Positions 17,044 through 26,549 of a stretch of DNA of 64,000 bases are shown here, piece after piece (position 1 is the first letter of the stretch; each line of letters opens with the position of its first letter). The translations under genes were made by a program, and so were the position numbers. The notes beneath the pieces were generated by a model. The model searched no databases, was not told the origin of the DNA, and saw only the letters and a program-made list of their open reading frames with translations. The DNA is taken from NCBI RefSeq assembly GCF_040096205.1, contig NZ_JBBMFD010000015.1:3490-67489 (forward strand), in the 5' to 3' direction. The stretch is from Solibaculum_A intestinale (GTDB lineage Bacteria; Bacillota; Clostridia; Oscillospirales; Acutalibacteraceae).

Positions 17044-18129
17044 TTACCGCTCGGTGCAGCTGATGCACGGGTCGATGGTCAGAATCAAAATCGGCACGTC
17101 CGCCAGCTGGCAGCCCTTGAGGGTTTCGAGCATGGCCGGCAGGTTTGCAAAGGTAGGGGTGCGCACCCGCACCCGGTCTAAAAACTTGGTGCCGTTTGCC
17201 TTGACGTAATAGACGGCCTCCCCTCTGGGCTGCTCCACCCGCATGAAATGCTCCCCGTCCGGGAACCCCTTCACCGGTACGGCGATCTCCCCGTCGGGGA
17301 TTTTCGCCGCCGCCTGGCGGATGAGGTCAAAGCTCTGGAAGATTTCTTTGATACGCACCTGGGTGCGGGCGTAGCAGTCGCCCACGTCGCTGGTAATGGG
17401 TGCAAAGTCCAGGTCCGGGTAAGCGGCGTAGCCCAGCTTACGGGTGTCCCGGTCAATCCCGGAGGCCCGCATAAAGGGCCCGACCGCACCGAAATCATGG
17501 GCCTGCTGCTTGGTTAAAAAACCGACTCCCTGCAAACGGCTGTTGACCGCGTAGTCGTTCAAAAACGTCTTTGAAAGGATATGCAGCTCCTTCTCCATGT
17601 CGTCAAACAACGCCACAAAGCTTTTGAGCATGTCCGCGTCCATGTCCTTACGGACGCCGCCGATCTTGTTGACCGAGAAGATGACCCGGCCACCGGTGGA
17701 CACCTCAAACATATCGAGAATCTTTTCTCTCAGCCGCCAGCTCTGCATAAACAGGCTTTCAAATCCGAACGCGTCCGCTAAAAGCCCCAGCCACAAAAGA
17801 TGGCTGTGGATACGGGACATTTCGCACCAAATGGTGCGCAGGTAATGGGCCCTCTGGGGAACCTCCACCTTCATAATCCGCTCCACCGCCTCGCAGTAGC
17901 CCATGCCGTGCATGAAGCTGCAAATGCCGCAGATGCGCTCGGCCACGTACACATATTCGTGAAAATCCTTCTTTTCCACCAACTTTTCCAGGCCCCGGTG
18001 GACAAAGCCGATGGAGGGAACGGCCTCCACCACCTTTTCGTCCTCCAGCACCAGATCCAGATGGATGGGCTCGGGCAGCACCGGATGCTGGGGACCGAAG
18101 GGCACTACACTTCGCGTCGCCACGTTCAA
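17044..18129 (-). CDS. echE: Ech hydrogenase large subunit E, [NiFe] site
   Basis: EchE holds the [NiFe] centre. The 361-residue protein has both ligand motifs: RICGIC (Cys67, Cys70) and DPCISCTER (Cys355, Cys358). It stops three residues after the last Cys, so there is no C-terminal peptide to remove; group 4 Ech/CooH-type large subunits are known to lack one, and no hydrogenase endopeptidase gene is present. It belongs to the Nuo49kDa-like group 4 branch. Confidence 0.96.
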   Translation of the reverse strand: MNVATRSVVPFGPQHPVLPEPIHLDLVLEDEKVVEAVPSIGFVHRGLEKLVEKKDFHEYVYVAERICGICSFMHGMGYCEAVERIMKVEVPQRAHYLRTIWCEMSRIHSHLLWLGLLADAFGFESLFMQSWRLREKILDMFEVSTGGRVIFSVNKIGGVRKDMDADMLKSFVALFDDMEKELHILSKTFLNDYAVNSRLQGVGFLTKQQAHDFGAVGPFMRASGIDRDTRKLGYAAYPDLDFAPITSDVGDCYARTQVRIKEIFQSFDLIRQAAAKIPDGEIAVPVKGFPDGEHFMRVEQPRGEAVYYVKANGTKFLDRVRVRTPTFANLPAMLETLKGCQLADVPILILTIDPCISCTER

Positions 18130-18136
18130 CGCCTCC

Positions 18137-18472
18137 TTATTGGAAGGGCGTTTGCTGCTCGATGCGATACAGCTTGCCCTTGTAGTCGGGTGAAATCAAC
18201 TGAATAGGAACTCCAAACAGGTCGGTAATTTCGTTTTCATAGAGAAACGCAGGCTCATAAATATTACTGATGCTCATAATTTGCGCATGCGGACCGACAA
18301 TAAGACGCAGGTGCGCCATCTCATAGCCTCTACCGAAAGAATAGGTCAACTCGTACCCTTCCTTTGTGGTCGTGGCGCAGATCTGGATGAGCCGGTAGCC
18401 GTCGTGCTTAATCTGCAGCACGTGGGGAACCAGGTCCCCCGGGCCGATGGTGAGGATTTCGCCGTCGATCAT
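18137..18472 (-). CDS. echD: Ech hydrogenase subunit D
   Basis: EchD is the small hydrophilic subunit related to the 30-kDa subunit NuoC of complex I. The 111-residue protein has the match region GYELTYSFGRGYEMAHLRLIV and NEITDLFGV, corresponding to the NuoC/EchD signature. I chose the ATG at 18472, one base after the echC stop; the longer frame overlaps echC. No cofactor motif is expected. Confidence 0.9.
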   Translation of the reverse strand: MIDGEILTIGPGDLVPHVLQIKHDGYRLIQICATTTKEGYELTYSFGRGYEMAHLRLIVGPHAQIMSISNIYEPAFLYENEITDLFGVPIQLISPDYKGKLYRIEQQTPFQ

Positions 18473-18473
18473 G

Positions 18474-18929
18474 TTAGCCTGCCTCCTTTGGGTCCGGCGC
18501 CGGCTGCTCGGCCGCCGTCTTTCGTTTCTGGTCCAACAGGGCCACCGCCTTGACCACCCCGTCCATAATAGCCTCCGGGCGGGCGGCGCAGCCGGGAACA
18601 TAAATGTCCACCGGCAGCACGGTATCCACCCCGCCCTGGATGTTATAGCATTCCTTAAAGATGCCGCCGTTGCAGGCGCAGATGCCCACCGCCACCACTA
18701 CCTTGGGATTTGGCATTTGATTATAAATCTGCCGGACCACCTGGGCGTTCTGGTGGTTGATACCGCCGGTGATCAAAAAGATATCCGCGTGCTTGGGGTT
18801 GCCGGTATTGATGACGCCGAACCGCTCCACGTCGTACACCGGCGTCAGGCAGGCGAGCACCTCGATGTCGCAGCCGTTGCAGCTGGAGCCGTCGTAATGG
18901 AGCAGCCACGGGGATTTGGATACGTTCAT
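18474..18929 (-). CDS. echC: Ech hydrogenase small subunit C
   Basis: EchC carries the proximal [4Fe-4S] cluster. The 151-residue, NuoB-like protein has the ligands in SCNGCD, GICACNGG and VPGCAARPE. It takes electrons from EchF and passes them to EchE. The last 20 residues are charged and Pro-rich. The gene is 13 bases after echB. Confidence 0.95.
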   Translation of the reverse strand: MNVSKSPWLLHYDGSSCNGCDIEVLACLTPVYDVERFGVINTGNPKHADIFLITGGINHQNAQVVRQIYNQMPNPKVVVAVGICACNGGIFKECYNIQGGVDTVLPVDIYVPGCAARPEAIMDGVVKAVALLDQKRKTAAEQPAPDPKEAG

Positions 18930-18942
18930 GCGCTCTCCCCCT

Positions 18943-19815
18943 TTACTTAATCATGGTTAGAATCAACAGATTGATCACGCCAGCCACTAAGGTGACCACC
19001 CAGGTGGTTTTGAGCATGTTCTGCCACTTGACCCGGGGAAACACGTTGTCAATGAGGATTTCGAGAAAATAGGAAACGAGGATCACAGCCACTGCCACAA
19101 TCCAGCTCCACCACGTGGAATTGACGATAAAGAGACCCACTACCCCCAGCAAGAACACGTTTTCATACCAATGAGACAGCTCTACACAGGCTAGGATATT
19201 GCCGGAAAGCTCGGTGGTCAAGCCCTTGACCATCTCCTGATGGGCATGGTGGGTGGTGCTCAGGTCATAGGGGGACTTGCGGAATTTGATGGTGAGGATA
19301 AACAAAAAGCCGATGAAAATCCCCGGCAGGTAGGCGATGGCCGACTCTTTGGCCGCGATGATGTCCATGACCGAAAAGCTACCGGTAGAGATGTAAAACC
19401 CGATGGCCGCCAGCAGCACCATGGGCTCGTAGGCCATCATCTGCATCAATTCCCGCTGGGCGCCCATGGAGCTGTAGGGAGAGTTCGCCGAGCAGGCGGA
19501 CATGATGAAAAAGATGCCTGCCAGCGTCAAGGCGAAGAAGACCAGCAGGATATCCCCGCCGAAGAAGAAAAGCCCGCCGGTAAAGACAATGAACAGCAGA
19601 AAGCCGTAAACCAGGAAATCCTGGACGTTGTTGACCACCACCGACTGCTTTTGAAAGAGCTTAAAGAGATCGTAGAAGGGCTGCCAGACGGACGGGCCCC
19701 TGCGCCCCTGCATCCGGGCGGAAATCTTCCGGTCAAAGCCCGCCAGCAATCCGCCCAGCAAGGGGGCAAGCAGCACATAGCCCGCCACCCAAAGAATACG
19801 CCAGATTAGTTCCAT
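18943..19815 (-). CDS. echB: Ech hydrogenase membrane subunit B
   Basis: EchB is the NuoH-like membrane subunit that links the hydrogenase module to the ion pump. The roughly 290-residue protein has eight or so hydrophobic segments, the early ARMQGRRGPSVWQPFYDL motif and the central SANSPYSSMGAQRELMQMM and TIKFRKSPYDLSTTHHAHQE motifs of NuoH/EchB. The start is ATG at 19815, one base after the echA stop; the eight residues upstream are not needed. Confidence 0.95.
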   Translation of the reverse strand: MELIWRILWVAGYVLLAPLLGGLLAGFDRKISARMQGRRGPSVWQPFYDLFKLFQKQSVVVNNVQDFLVYGFLLFIVFTGGLFFFGGDILLVFFALTLAGIFFIMSACSANSPYSSMGAQRELMQMMAYEPMVLLAAIGFYISTGSFSVMDIIAAKESAIAYLPGIFIGFLFILTIKFRKSPYDLSTTHHAHQEMVKGLTTELSGNILACVELSHWYENVFLLGVVGLFIVNSTWWSWIVAVAVILVSYFLEILIDNVFPRVKWQNMLKTTWVVTLVAGVINLLILTMIK

Positions 19816-19816
19816 C

Positions 19817-21724
19817 TTAGACGGCACCTCCGATCGCAATGGTCATCAGCACCAGAAGAGCGGCTGTGGACAAAATCAGAGAAGGCTTTAGAAGCTTCTT
19901 TTCCCCGAAGTATTCCTCCATATACCAGTTGGCCAGGTACATGGGCTTTTCTTTTCCGTAGGAATCCACAAAGGCCCGGTCGTTGCCGGCATTGGCCCCG
20001 CCCATGTAGGACATGACGATTTTCCGCTTTTTGCCGAAGGTGAGAAACCGCACCGCAATGGGCAGAATCACAATGGCGCACAGCATAATGAGCATGATAA
20101 AGAGATTGCCTGAGCTGATGATGGCCGGCAGGGTTTCGTGGAACATGTCCGCCAGGAAAGGCTCCACTAAATAAGTGGAAACAAAGGGGAAGGAGATGCA
20201 CAGGCCGATCATCAGAAAGGCCTGGGATATCAGCGAAAACCATTCGCTTCCCTTTACGGTGTTGGGAAGGCGCTCCGAGTTATGGATCATGGCCACCAGC
20301 TTTCCGAGCCACTTGGTCCAGTAAAAGAGCGTGGTGGCGGAGCCGAAGATCAAAAACACCACCAAAAGAATGCTCTTAGAGTCCACAAACGCTTTCAGCG
20401 CTGCCCATTTGGAAATGAGCATCCCGAAGGGGGCTAGGAACATGCCCGCGATTCCCACGATCATGACAAACGCCATTTCCGGCAGCTTGACGATCAGGCC
20501 GTGCATGTCCTCAATGTTGCGGCTGCCGATGCTGTTTTCCACCGCGCCCACCGACAAAAACATCAGCGACTTGGACACGGCGTGGAACATCATCAGCAAA
20601 ACGCCCGCCCAGACCGCCTCGTGCATTCCAATCCCCGCGCAGGCGGCGATCAGCCCTAAGTTGGATACCGTGGAATAGGCCAGCACCTTCTTGCCGTCGC
20701 TCTGGGAGATGGCAAGCATGGAGGTGGCCAGGAAGGTAAAGCCGCCGATGGTGGTGACCATGGTGCCCGCCAAGTTGCCGCACATGGCCGGGGCCAGGCG
20801 GATGAGCAGGTAGACTCCCGCCTTGACCATGGTGGCCGAATGAAGCAGTGCAGAAGTGGGGGTGGGCGCCACCATGGCGCCTAAGAGCCAGCCGCTGAAG
20901 GGAAGCTGGGCGCTTTTGGTAAGCCCTGCAAAGGCAAGCAGAATCACCGGAATGATAGCGACGGTGGTGCCGTTGCCCATGGCCACCAGATCCTGTAAGG
21001 TGTTCACATGCAGTACCAGTGCCGCGTACACGATGGCCACGGCGAATCCGAGGCCGCCCAACAGATTCATCCACAAAGCCTTAAAAGAATTGCGCACCGC
21101 TTCCGGCGTCCTGTTATACCCGATGAGCAGAAAGGAGCAAAGGCTGGTAATTTCCCAAAAGAAATACATCCAGGTTAAGCTGCTCGAGAAGATCAGGCCG
21201 AACATGGCCCCTAAGAACACAAAGAGCATAGCGAAGAAAAAGGCCCGCCGATCCTTATATTCCTTGTGCCTTTCGTGGTAATCCTTCATATACCCCACCG
21301 CGTAGACACAAATGAGGCAGCCGACCACGCCCACGATCAGCACCATAATCACCGTAAGCTTGTCGGAAAAAATACGATTGCCCGCAATCTCATTTTTTCC
21401 GGTAAGCTCCAGCCATGCAATCAGCCCCGTCTGCGCTACCGACAAAAGCGCCACATAGTACTTCCGAAATTTGAACCCATAAAATACGATCAGGCCCATC
21501 AGGCCGATTTCCGCCGCCAAGATTCCCATGTCGACGGTTTTAGCCTCCGGCAGCAGCGACAGATCACCGCTCCCGAGGAGCGCGTCACCAGCAAACCAGA
21601 CCACTCCGGCCACTATGGCGATGCAGCAGGCAAAAATAAAATATTTCCGCCCTTTCCCATGCCGCTTCATGAACGCAAGCGCAAGCGCCGCCAAAAAGGG
21701 GAAAACGATCAAAAACGCAATCAT
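19817..21724 (-). CDS. echA: Ech hydrogenase membrane subunit A
   Basis: EchA is the NuoL/MrpD-like antiporter subunit thought to move H+ or Na+ as ferredoxin electrons reduce protons to H2. The 635-residue protein has about 14-16 membrane segments, the WEITSLCSFLLIGY motif with the conserved Glu, the AGLTKSAQLPFSGWL motif with the central Lys, and LLHSATMVKAGVYLL. The start is uncertain: ATG at 21724 fits the protein, but an in-frame TTG two codons upstream is better spaced from GGAGGG. It is first in the unit. Confidence 0.94.
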   Translation of the reverse strand: MIAFLIVFPFLAALALAFMKRHGKGRKYFIFACCIAIVAGVVWFAGDALLGSGDLSLLPEAKTVDMGILAAEIGLMGLIVFYGFKFRKYYVALLSVAQTGLIAWLELTGKNEIAGNRIFSDKLTVIMVLIVGVVGCLICVYAVGYMKDYHERHKEYKDRRAFFFAMLFVFLGAMFGLIFSSSLTWMYFFWEITSLCSFLLIGYNRTPEAVRNSFKALWMNLLGGLGFAVAIVYAALVLHVNTLQDLVAMGNGTTVAIIPVILLAFAGLTKSAQLPFSGWLLGAMVAPTPTSALLHSATMVKAGVYLLIRLAPAMCGNLAGTMVTTIGGFTFLATSMLAISQSDGKKVLAYSTVSNLGLIAACAGIGMHEAVWAGVLLMMFHAVSKSLMFLSVGAVENSIGSRNIEDMHGLIVKLPEMAFVMIVGIAGMFLAPFGMLISKWAALKAFVDSKSILLVVFLIFGSATTLFYWTKWLGKLVAMIHNSERLPNTVKGSEWFSLISQAFLMIGLCISFPFVSTYLVEPFLADMFHETLPAIISSGNLFIMLIMLCAIVILPIAVRFLTFGKKRKIVMSYMGGANAGNDRAFVDSYGKEKPMYLANWYMEEYFGEKKLLKPSLILSTAALLVLMTIAIGGAV

Positions 21725-21780
21725 TGGCAAAACGAATCCCTCCTTCTTCCAAAGTCCGTACCGGCAAAACAAAACGAAAC

Positions 21781-21802
21781 CCCTGCCGCAAAACCGGCAG
21801 GG
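21781..21802 (-). promoter_or_regulatory. Leader hairpin upstream of echA
   Basis: An 8-bp CCCTGCCG/CGGCAGGG stem with a six-base loop lies between the promoter and echA, followed on the minus strand by GTTTCGTTTTGTTTTG. This is the form of an attenuator terminator inside the leader; no aptamer was recognised. Confidence 0.5.
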
Positions 21803-21909
21803 TCCCTTACAGGCATATCAAACGGTCCGCCCTGTGAAGAGAGCAAAACCGGTGAAACGTAGTCTGTTTTTTTGTTTAAATCAGACGAATTTTGTTTTTT
21901 TCTGCTCTT

Positions 21910-21938
21910 ATATTACTTCACTCGGCTGAATAAGTCAA
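21910..21938 (-). promoter_or_regulatory. Promoter of the ech-hyp operon
   Basis: Minus strand TTGACT (21933-21938), 17-base spacer, TAATAT (21910-21915). The leader to echA is about 180 bases and contains the GC-rich hairpin. Confidence 0.65.
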
Positions 21939-22004
21939 TAACCCCTCGCCTTCGAACCTCCCCGTTTCCTTCTTTTTACAGCCATCCGTATGCACATGTA
22001 CAAG

Positions 22005-22052
22005 AAGGTACGCCCGGCAGAAAAGTCTATCCCCTGCCGGGCGTACCTTTTT
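22005..22052. terminator. Strong hairpin between ech promoter and nitroreductase remnant
   Basis: A perfect 16-bp stem (22005-22020 with 22034-22049) is followed on the plus strand by five T. It lies three bases past the stop of the minus-strand pseudogene and probably insulates the two units. Confidence 0.75.
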
Positions 22053-22055
22053 CGA

Positions 22056-22663
22056 TTACGCAAACATCTTCACACGCGGCTCGGCAGGCGCGAAAGACTT
22101 CTTTGCCGGTTCTGCCGGAAGCATGCCAAAAGGCATCTGCGCAAGCAGCGTCCGGCTTTCCGGGATGCCAAAGCGTGCCTTTACCCGCTCGTCGATGAGC
22201 GGGTTATCATGCTGCAGCGACGCGCCAAACCCTTCCGCCTCCAGCATGATCCAGACGAAAACCTGAAACATTCCGGCCGACTGCTGGGTCCAAACCGGGA
22301 AGTTCCCGAAGTTCTCCTAATACGAGGGATACGTTTGCGCAAATTCTTTTACCACCCCGTCGTCGTTGAAAAAAGAACCGTCCCATACCCAGCGGCGAAG
22401 GGCTCGAACTTTTTCCGGGTCGCGGGAAACTGCTTGAGCGCCACCCGCTCCTTTAACACTTCCAGCACAATCTCCCCCAGCGTCCTGTGGTGCCCGCCGA
22501 ACAGGGCCGCTGCCCGGCCGCTTTGCATATGAAAGGAGGACGGGGTATGCAGCACCGCTTCCTTCACCAGTTCCACAATGCGTTCGTTGGGAACGCTGGT
22601 CTTATCCGAGATGGTATAAACGCTCCGGCGGTTTCGAATCGCTTGTAAGAATTCCTGGATCAT
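22056..22663 (-). pseudogene. Frm2-like nitroreductase, broken by frameshift and stop
   Basis: The two parts MIQEFLQAIRNRRSVY...AGYGTVLF and MFQVFVWIMLEAEGFGASLQ...MPFG together match a nitroreductase of about 200 residues of the Frm2/fatty-acid-repression type. They are in different frames. Near 22370 a CTTTTTTC run needs one more T to read LFFNDDGVVKEFAQTYPS; further on the restored frame meets TAG at 22318-22320 where the family has a sense codon before ENFGNFPVW. Two separate lesions make a real pseudogene more likely than a sequencing error. The start ATG (22663) still has GGAGG seven bases upstream. Confidence 0.85.
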
Positions 22664-22983
22664 CTTGACGCCTCCCTTGCTTTTGGTAGCAAACGCAATT
22701 TCCCCGGAAAACATCCTTCCAGCGCCGGCGCCGCTTCTCCCTTTTGCCGCCTGCAGGCCCGCTTTCTGCTTTTCCTACGGGAAAAGGGAAGAAAAACACG
22801 ATAAAAATTCACCGATGCAAAAAAGCAGTACAAACAGCTATATTTTTTTGCTTTCGTATTGTACATACATATGTTACGCTTGAATTAAAGCAAATCATCT
22901 AAAATTAATTATGAAAGGGGTGTGTTTTTATTCTCTATTACGAGCACAAATTTCAGTTGTACAATTGAAAAGGAGAAAGAAAA
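22664..22983. other. Upstream region of the GH43 gene
   Basis: About 320 bases, becoming AT-rich from 22840. It holds the GH43 leader, an AAGGAG site 8 bases before its ATG, and a loose TTGAAT near 22880 with AT-rich sequence downstream; I cannot fix a promoter. No gene seen. Confidence 0.45.
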
Positions 22984-25900
22984 ATGAAAGGAAAGAAAAC
23001 ACTCGGCATTCTTCTTGCGGCAGCAATGACATCCTGTTTATTGTTTCCCGGAGTTCCGGCGGGAGCTGCCGGACCGGTGATCACCGCCTCCATGAGCCAG
23101 CCGGCTTATGGGTTGGACACACCGGCTGTGGCAACGGTGGTCACCTCGGGCACGGTAGAAAAATGTTACCTGGCAAACGAATCCGGCATGGGCCTGGTTT
23201 CAGAACAAACTTGTAAAGACAACTCGGATGGTACCCGCACCTGGACCATTTCCCTGTCACTGGCCACCAAAGGTGTACGGACGCTCAAGGTGATGGCCGA
23301 CGGGGCGGATACCGGGGTTACCGTCTCCTTTTCTCTGGTGGAGCACTATGAGCCGCCCCACTCGGCGCCTGCCCTGCTTCGCGCCGAAGGGCCGCAAACA
23401 GGCTCGGTCAACCAACCCTTCCCGGTGACGGTGATCACCAACGATGCGGTGGAATATGTGGCGTTATTCAATGAATCGGGCAGCGGCATGGTTTCCACCC
23501 GGGTCTTCTCAGACAATGGGGACGGCACCCGCACCTGGCTGCTGATGACAAGCCTCAGTACCCGGGGAAGCCGCAGCTTCTCGGTTAAAATTGCGGACGC
23601 CTCCAGGGTCTGGCAGGACACGGAGGCTGCCGTTTCCGTCCAACTCGGCGTGGACCAGGAGCCGCAATACGAAGCGGCACCGGCAAAAAGCCGCTCTTCT
23701 GTACACGACCCCTCCATCGTCCAGGACAAGGACACCGGGGAATACTACATCTTCGGCTCCAATCAGGGAGTCGCCAAGTCCTCCGACCTGATCAATTGGA
23801 GCACGGTGCGCTGCCAGCTTTACGGCGAGGACATAGCCTCCAATTTGGCCGGTTCTTTCGCTTGGGCCGGATATAAGGACGGAAGCACCAACGCCGGCAA
23901 CGGGATGGCCCTGTGGGCGCCCGATGTGATTTACAATCCCCGGTACGAAAACGCAGACGGCAGCAAGGGCGCTTACATGATTTATTACCCCGTCTGTTCC
24001 AATCACAAGCGGGGCGCCATCGGCTATGCGGTGTCCCAAAGCATCACCGGCCCCTATCAGTACGGGGATACCATCCTTTACTCCGGCTTCACTCTCACCG
24101 GCGGGCCGGACGAAGAAGGAACTACGGCAGACACCATCTGGACCCGAACCAACCTGCCTGAGCTGATCGAAAACGGTACCATCGAAGGGCTTCGGGACAG
24201 CTGGTTCAACGAAGACGGCAGCTACAACATTGTCGACCACGCCATGCCCATCGACCCGGCGGTTTTCTTCGATGAGGACGGGCGGCTGTGGATGGTCTAC
24301 GGCGGCGCCATGCTCATTGAGCTCGACCCCGCCACCGGCGCGGCCAAGTACCCCGGAAAGGACGGCAAAACCGAAGGCGGCAACGACATCGACCGTTATT
24401 TCGGCATCCGCATCGCCGGCGGCTTCTATAAGGGCGGCGAAGGCGCGTACATCGAGTACGACCAGGAGAGCGGCTATTATTACCTCTATGTGACCTACGG
24501 ACAGATCACGGAAGGATACAACCAGCGGCTCTTCCGCTCCAAGAACGTCACCGGCCCCTATCTGGACGCCAAGGGGCAAAACGCTGCTTTTGCAGACGAT
24601 GCGGTAACACCCTCCGACTATGGCGTCAAAGTAATGGGCAACTACAAGTTCTCTGGAATGAGCCAAGGCTACAAGCACGGCGGACACAACTCCATCTATA
24701 CCGACGGAAACGGGCAGATGTACAACATCTATCACCAGCGCTTCGAACGGGGAAGCAACCACCAGGACCGCATCCACCAGCTGTTCCGCAATGAAGAGGG
24801 CTGGCCGGTGATGGCGGTATATGAAAACGCCGGCGACGTCATCTCCGAAACCGGCTACGCCAGAGACGAAATTGTGGGATACTATGAGTTTGTCAACCAC
24901 GGCACTCTTTCGAGCTCCGGTATGCTCGATACCTTCCTCATTCGCCTCAACGAAAACGGTTCCATCACCGGCGACCTGGAAGGACGCTGGAGCATGACCG
25001 ACGGCACTTATTATATGAGCGCCGCCATCAACGGCGTGACCTATAACGGCGTTTTCTTCAAGCAGCAGGACGAATCCGGCCTCAAGCGCCAGGTGATGAC
25101 CTTCTCGGCCATCGGGTCAAACAACGAAACCATCTGGGGCAGCCGGCTTACGCAAAGCGACCGGGACCTGGCCGCGGCTGAAAGCGCAGCGAATGCCCTG
25201 TCCCTTGCGCCAAGCGTGCACGCCGACCTGGCGCTGCGCACTGCCGGCGATTATGACACCCGCATTTTCTGGACCACCAGCGATGATTCCGTTTTGACTG
25301 CCAGCGGCGTGGTGCATCGCCAGACGGAGGACCGGCCCGTCACTTTAACGGCCTACGTGATGAAAAACGGGGCGGTGGCTGTGCGTACCTTTGACGTAAC
25401 CGTGGAAGCCGCCCAAAGCGGCGTGCAGGCTTTTGACGGCAAGCCTCTTTACCAGTTCTCCTTCTCCAACACCGACGGGACCTTTACCAAAAACACCGGC
25501 TCCCTTTTGGGCGCGGGGCTGCTCACCGGCGACGGAACGGTGGTAACCGATTCGGACAAAGGCCTGGTGCTCTCCACTTCCGGCGCAGGAGCTCTTACTT
25601 TGCCCGGCGACACTCTTTCCGGCCTGACCGAGGGTTTCTCACTATGCTTCTGGGTTAAAACCGACGGCTCCTCCTCCCTCTTTGAAGCGGAGGGAGAAGG
25701 ATTCTCCACGGTCATCGGCTCGGATCTGCGGGCAACCGTGCAGGCAAACGGCCAAACCATACGCACCGGGGAGGCTTCTCAGGCGCTGCCTGCGGGCGAA
25801 TGGGCCTGCGTCACCTACAGCGTGGGGCGCACCGGCATGGACGTGTATCTCAACGGCAAACTGGTTTCCTCTGCGAAAGCGGATCTTTCTTTTGTCTTTG

Positions 25901-26523
25901 GAGACGGCAGGCTTAACCATCTCTGCGTAAAAGCAGGTGGCGGTTTTGGCGCGGCCCTTCTCGATGACGTGGCCGTCTATGCGCCCGCCCTGACCGCCGA
26001 CCAGGCAAATGCCATGATCGACCCGGACATCGCCTGGCAGACCGATTGGCAGATCGACTTCGGTACCGAAACCTCCGCCGTCTGGGGCGGCTTTACCCAA
26101 ATGACCGACCAGACCCTATACAAAAAGGTAGGGCTTTTGCAGGGATACGGTTTTAAAGGGCCGGTTCAGGCGGGAGTCACCCCCACCGGCGGCGCAAAAA
26201 TCTGTGACTTTGTGTATGCAAAGGGCGGCGAGAAATACACCTTCCAGATGGACCTGCCAAACGGCACCTATCGGGTGTTCATGTACACTGGTGCCAAGGA
26301 CGCCGTCAATACCACCAACTTTTATTTCCAGGATCATGCAGACGACATACATACCCAGGTGACGCCGGAAGGGGTTGCGTCAGACAACTACGGCGGGCCC
26401 AACACCTACACGGTTGAGGTTACCGACCAGCTGCTGACGGTCACCATTTGGGGCGACGCTTCCCTAGGGGCAGACGCGATCACCGGCCGGCTCAATTCCA
26501 TTGAGATTACCCGGTTAAGCTGA
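22984..26523 (+). CDS. Secreted multidomain GH43 endo-arabinanase-like protein
   Basis: The 1179-residue protein has a signal peptide (1-29); two tandem repeats of a ~90-residue domain (31-119 and 127-222); a GH43 five-bladed propeller (235-620) with candidate catalytic residues Asp242 (HDPSI), Asp424 (IDPAVFF) and Glu486 (GEGAYIEY), plus WAPDV; the C-terminal beta-barrel typical of Abn2-type arabinanases (625-722, GRWSMTDGTYYM); an Ig-like segment (730-820); a LamG-like domain (830-1010); and a C-terminal CBM35/malectin-like domain (1030-1179). Abn2-like enzymes cut alpha-1,5-arabinan, a side chain of rhamnogalacturonan I. No dockerin, LPXTG or SLH domain is visible. It is a single-gene unit ended by a terminator. 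Exact substrate is inferred. Confidence 0.85.
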   Translation: MKGKKTLGILLAAAMTSCLLFPGVPAGAAGPVITASMSQPAYGLDTPAVATVVTSGTVEKCYLANESGMGLVSEQTCKDNSDGTRTWTISLSLATKGVRTLKVMADGADTGVTVSFSLVEHYEPPHSAPALLRAEGPQTGSVNQPFPVTVITNDAVEYVALFNESGSGMVSTRVFSDNGDGTRTWLLMTSLSTRGSRSFSVKIADASRVWQDTEAAVSVQLGVDQEPQYEAAPAKSRSSVHDPSIVQDKDTGEYYIFGSNQGVAKSSDLINWSTVRCQLYGEDIASNLAGSFAWAGYKDGSTNAGNGMALWAPDVIYNPRYENADGSKGAYMIYYPVCSNHKRGAIGYAVSQSITGPYQYGDTILYSGFTLTGGPDEEGTTADTIWTRTNLPELIENGTIEGLRDSWFNEDGSYNIVDHAMPIDPAVFFDEDGRLWMVYGGAMLIELDPATGAAKYPGKDGKTEGGNDIDRYFGIRIAGGFYKGGEGAYIEYDQESGYYYLYVTYGQITEGYNQRLFRSKNVTGPYLDAKGQNAAFADDAVTPSDYGVKVMGNYKFSGMSQGYKHGGHNSIYTDGNGQMYNIYHQRFERGSNHQDRIHQLFRNEEGWPVMAVYENAGDVISETGYARDEIVGYYEFVNHGTLSSSGMLDTFLIRLNENGSITGDLEGRWSMTDGTYYMSAAINGVTYNGVFFKQQDESGLKRQVMTFSAIGSNNETIWGSRLTQSDRDLAAAESAANALSLAPSVHADLALRTAGDYDTRIFWTTSDDSVLTASGVVHRQTEDRPVTLTAYVMKNGAVAVRTFDVTVEAAQSGVQAFDGKPLYQFSFSNTDGTFTKNTGSLLGAGLLTGDGTVVTDSDKGLVLSTSGAGALTLPGDTLSGLTEGFSLCFWVKTDGSSSLFEAEGEGFSTVIGSDLRATVQANGQTIRTGEASQALPAGEWACVTYSVGRTGMDVYLNGKLVSSAKADLSFVFGDGRLNHLCVKAGGGFGAALLDDVAVYAPALTADQANAMIDPDIAWQTDWQIDFGTETSAVWGGFTQMTDQTLYKKVGLLQGYGFKGPVQAGVTPTGGAKICDFVYAKGGEKYTFQMDLPNGTYRVFMYTGAKDAVNTTNFYFQDHADDIHTQVTPEGVASDNYGGPNTYTVEVTDQLLTVTIWGDASLGADAITGRLNSIEITRLS

Positions 26524-26549
26524 TTGCTCTTTCCTTAATCCAACCAAAA

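Noticed and set aside
22984..23070. Lipoprotein signal in the GH43 protein (Cys18 within MTSC)
   Set aside because: The residue three before Cys is Met, not Leu or a similar residue, and a better type I signal cleavage region ends near residue 29.
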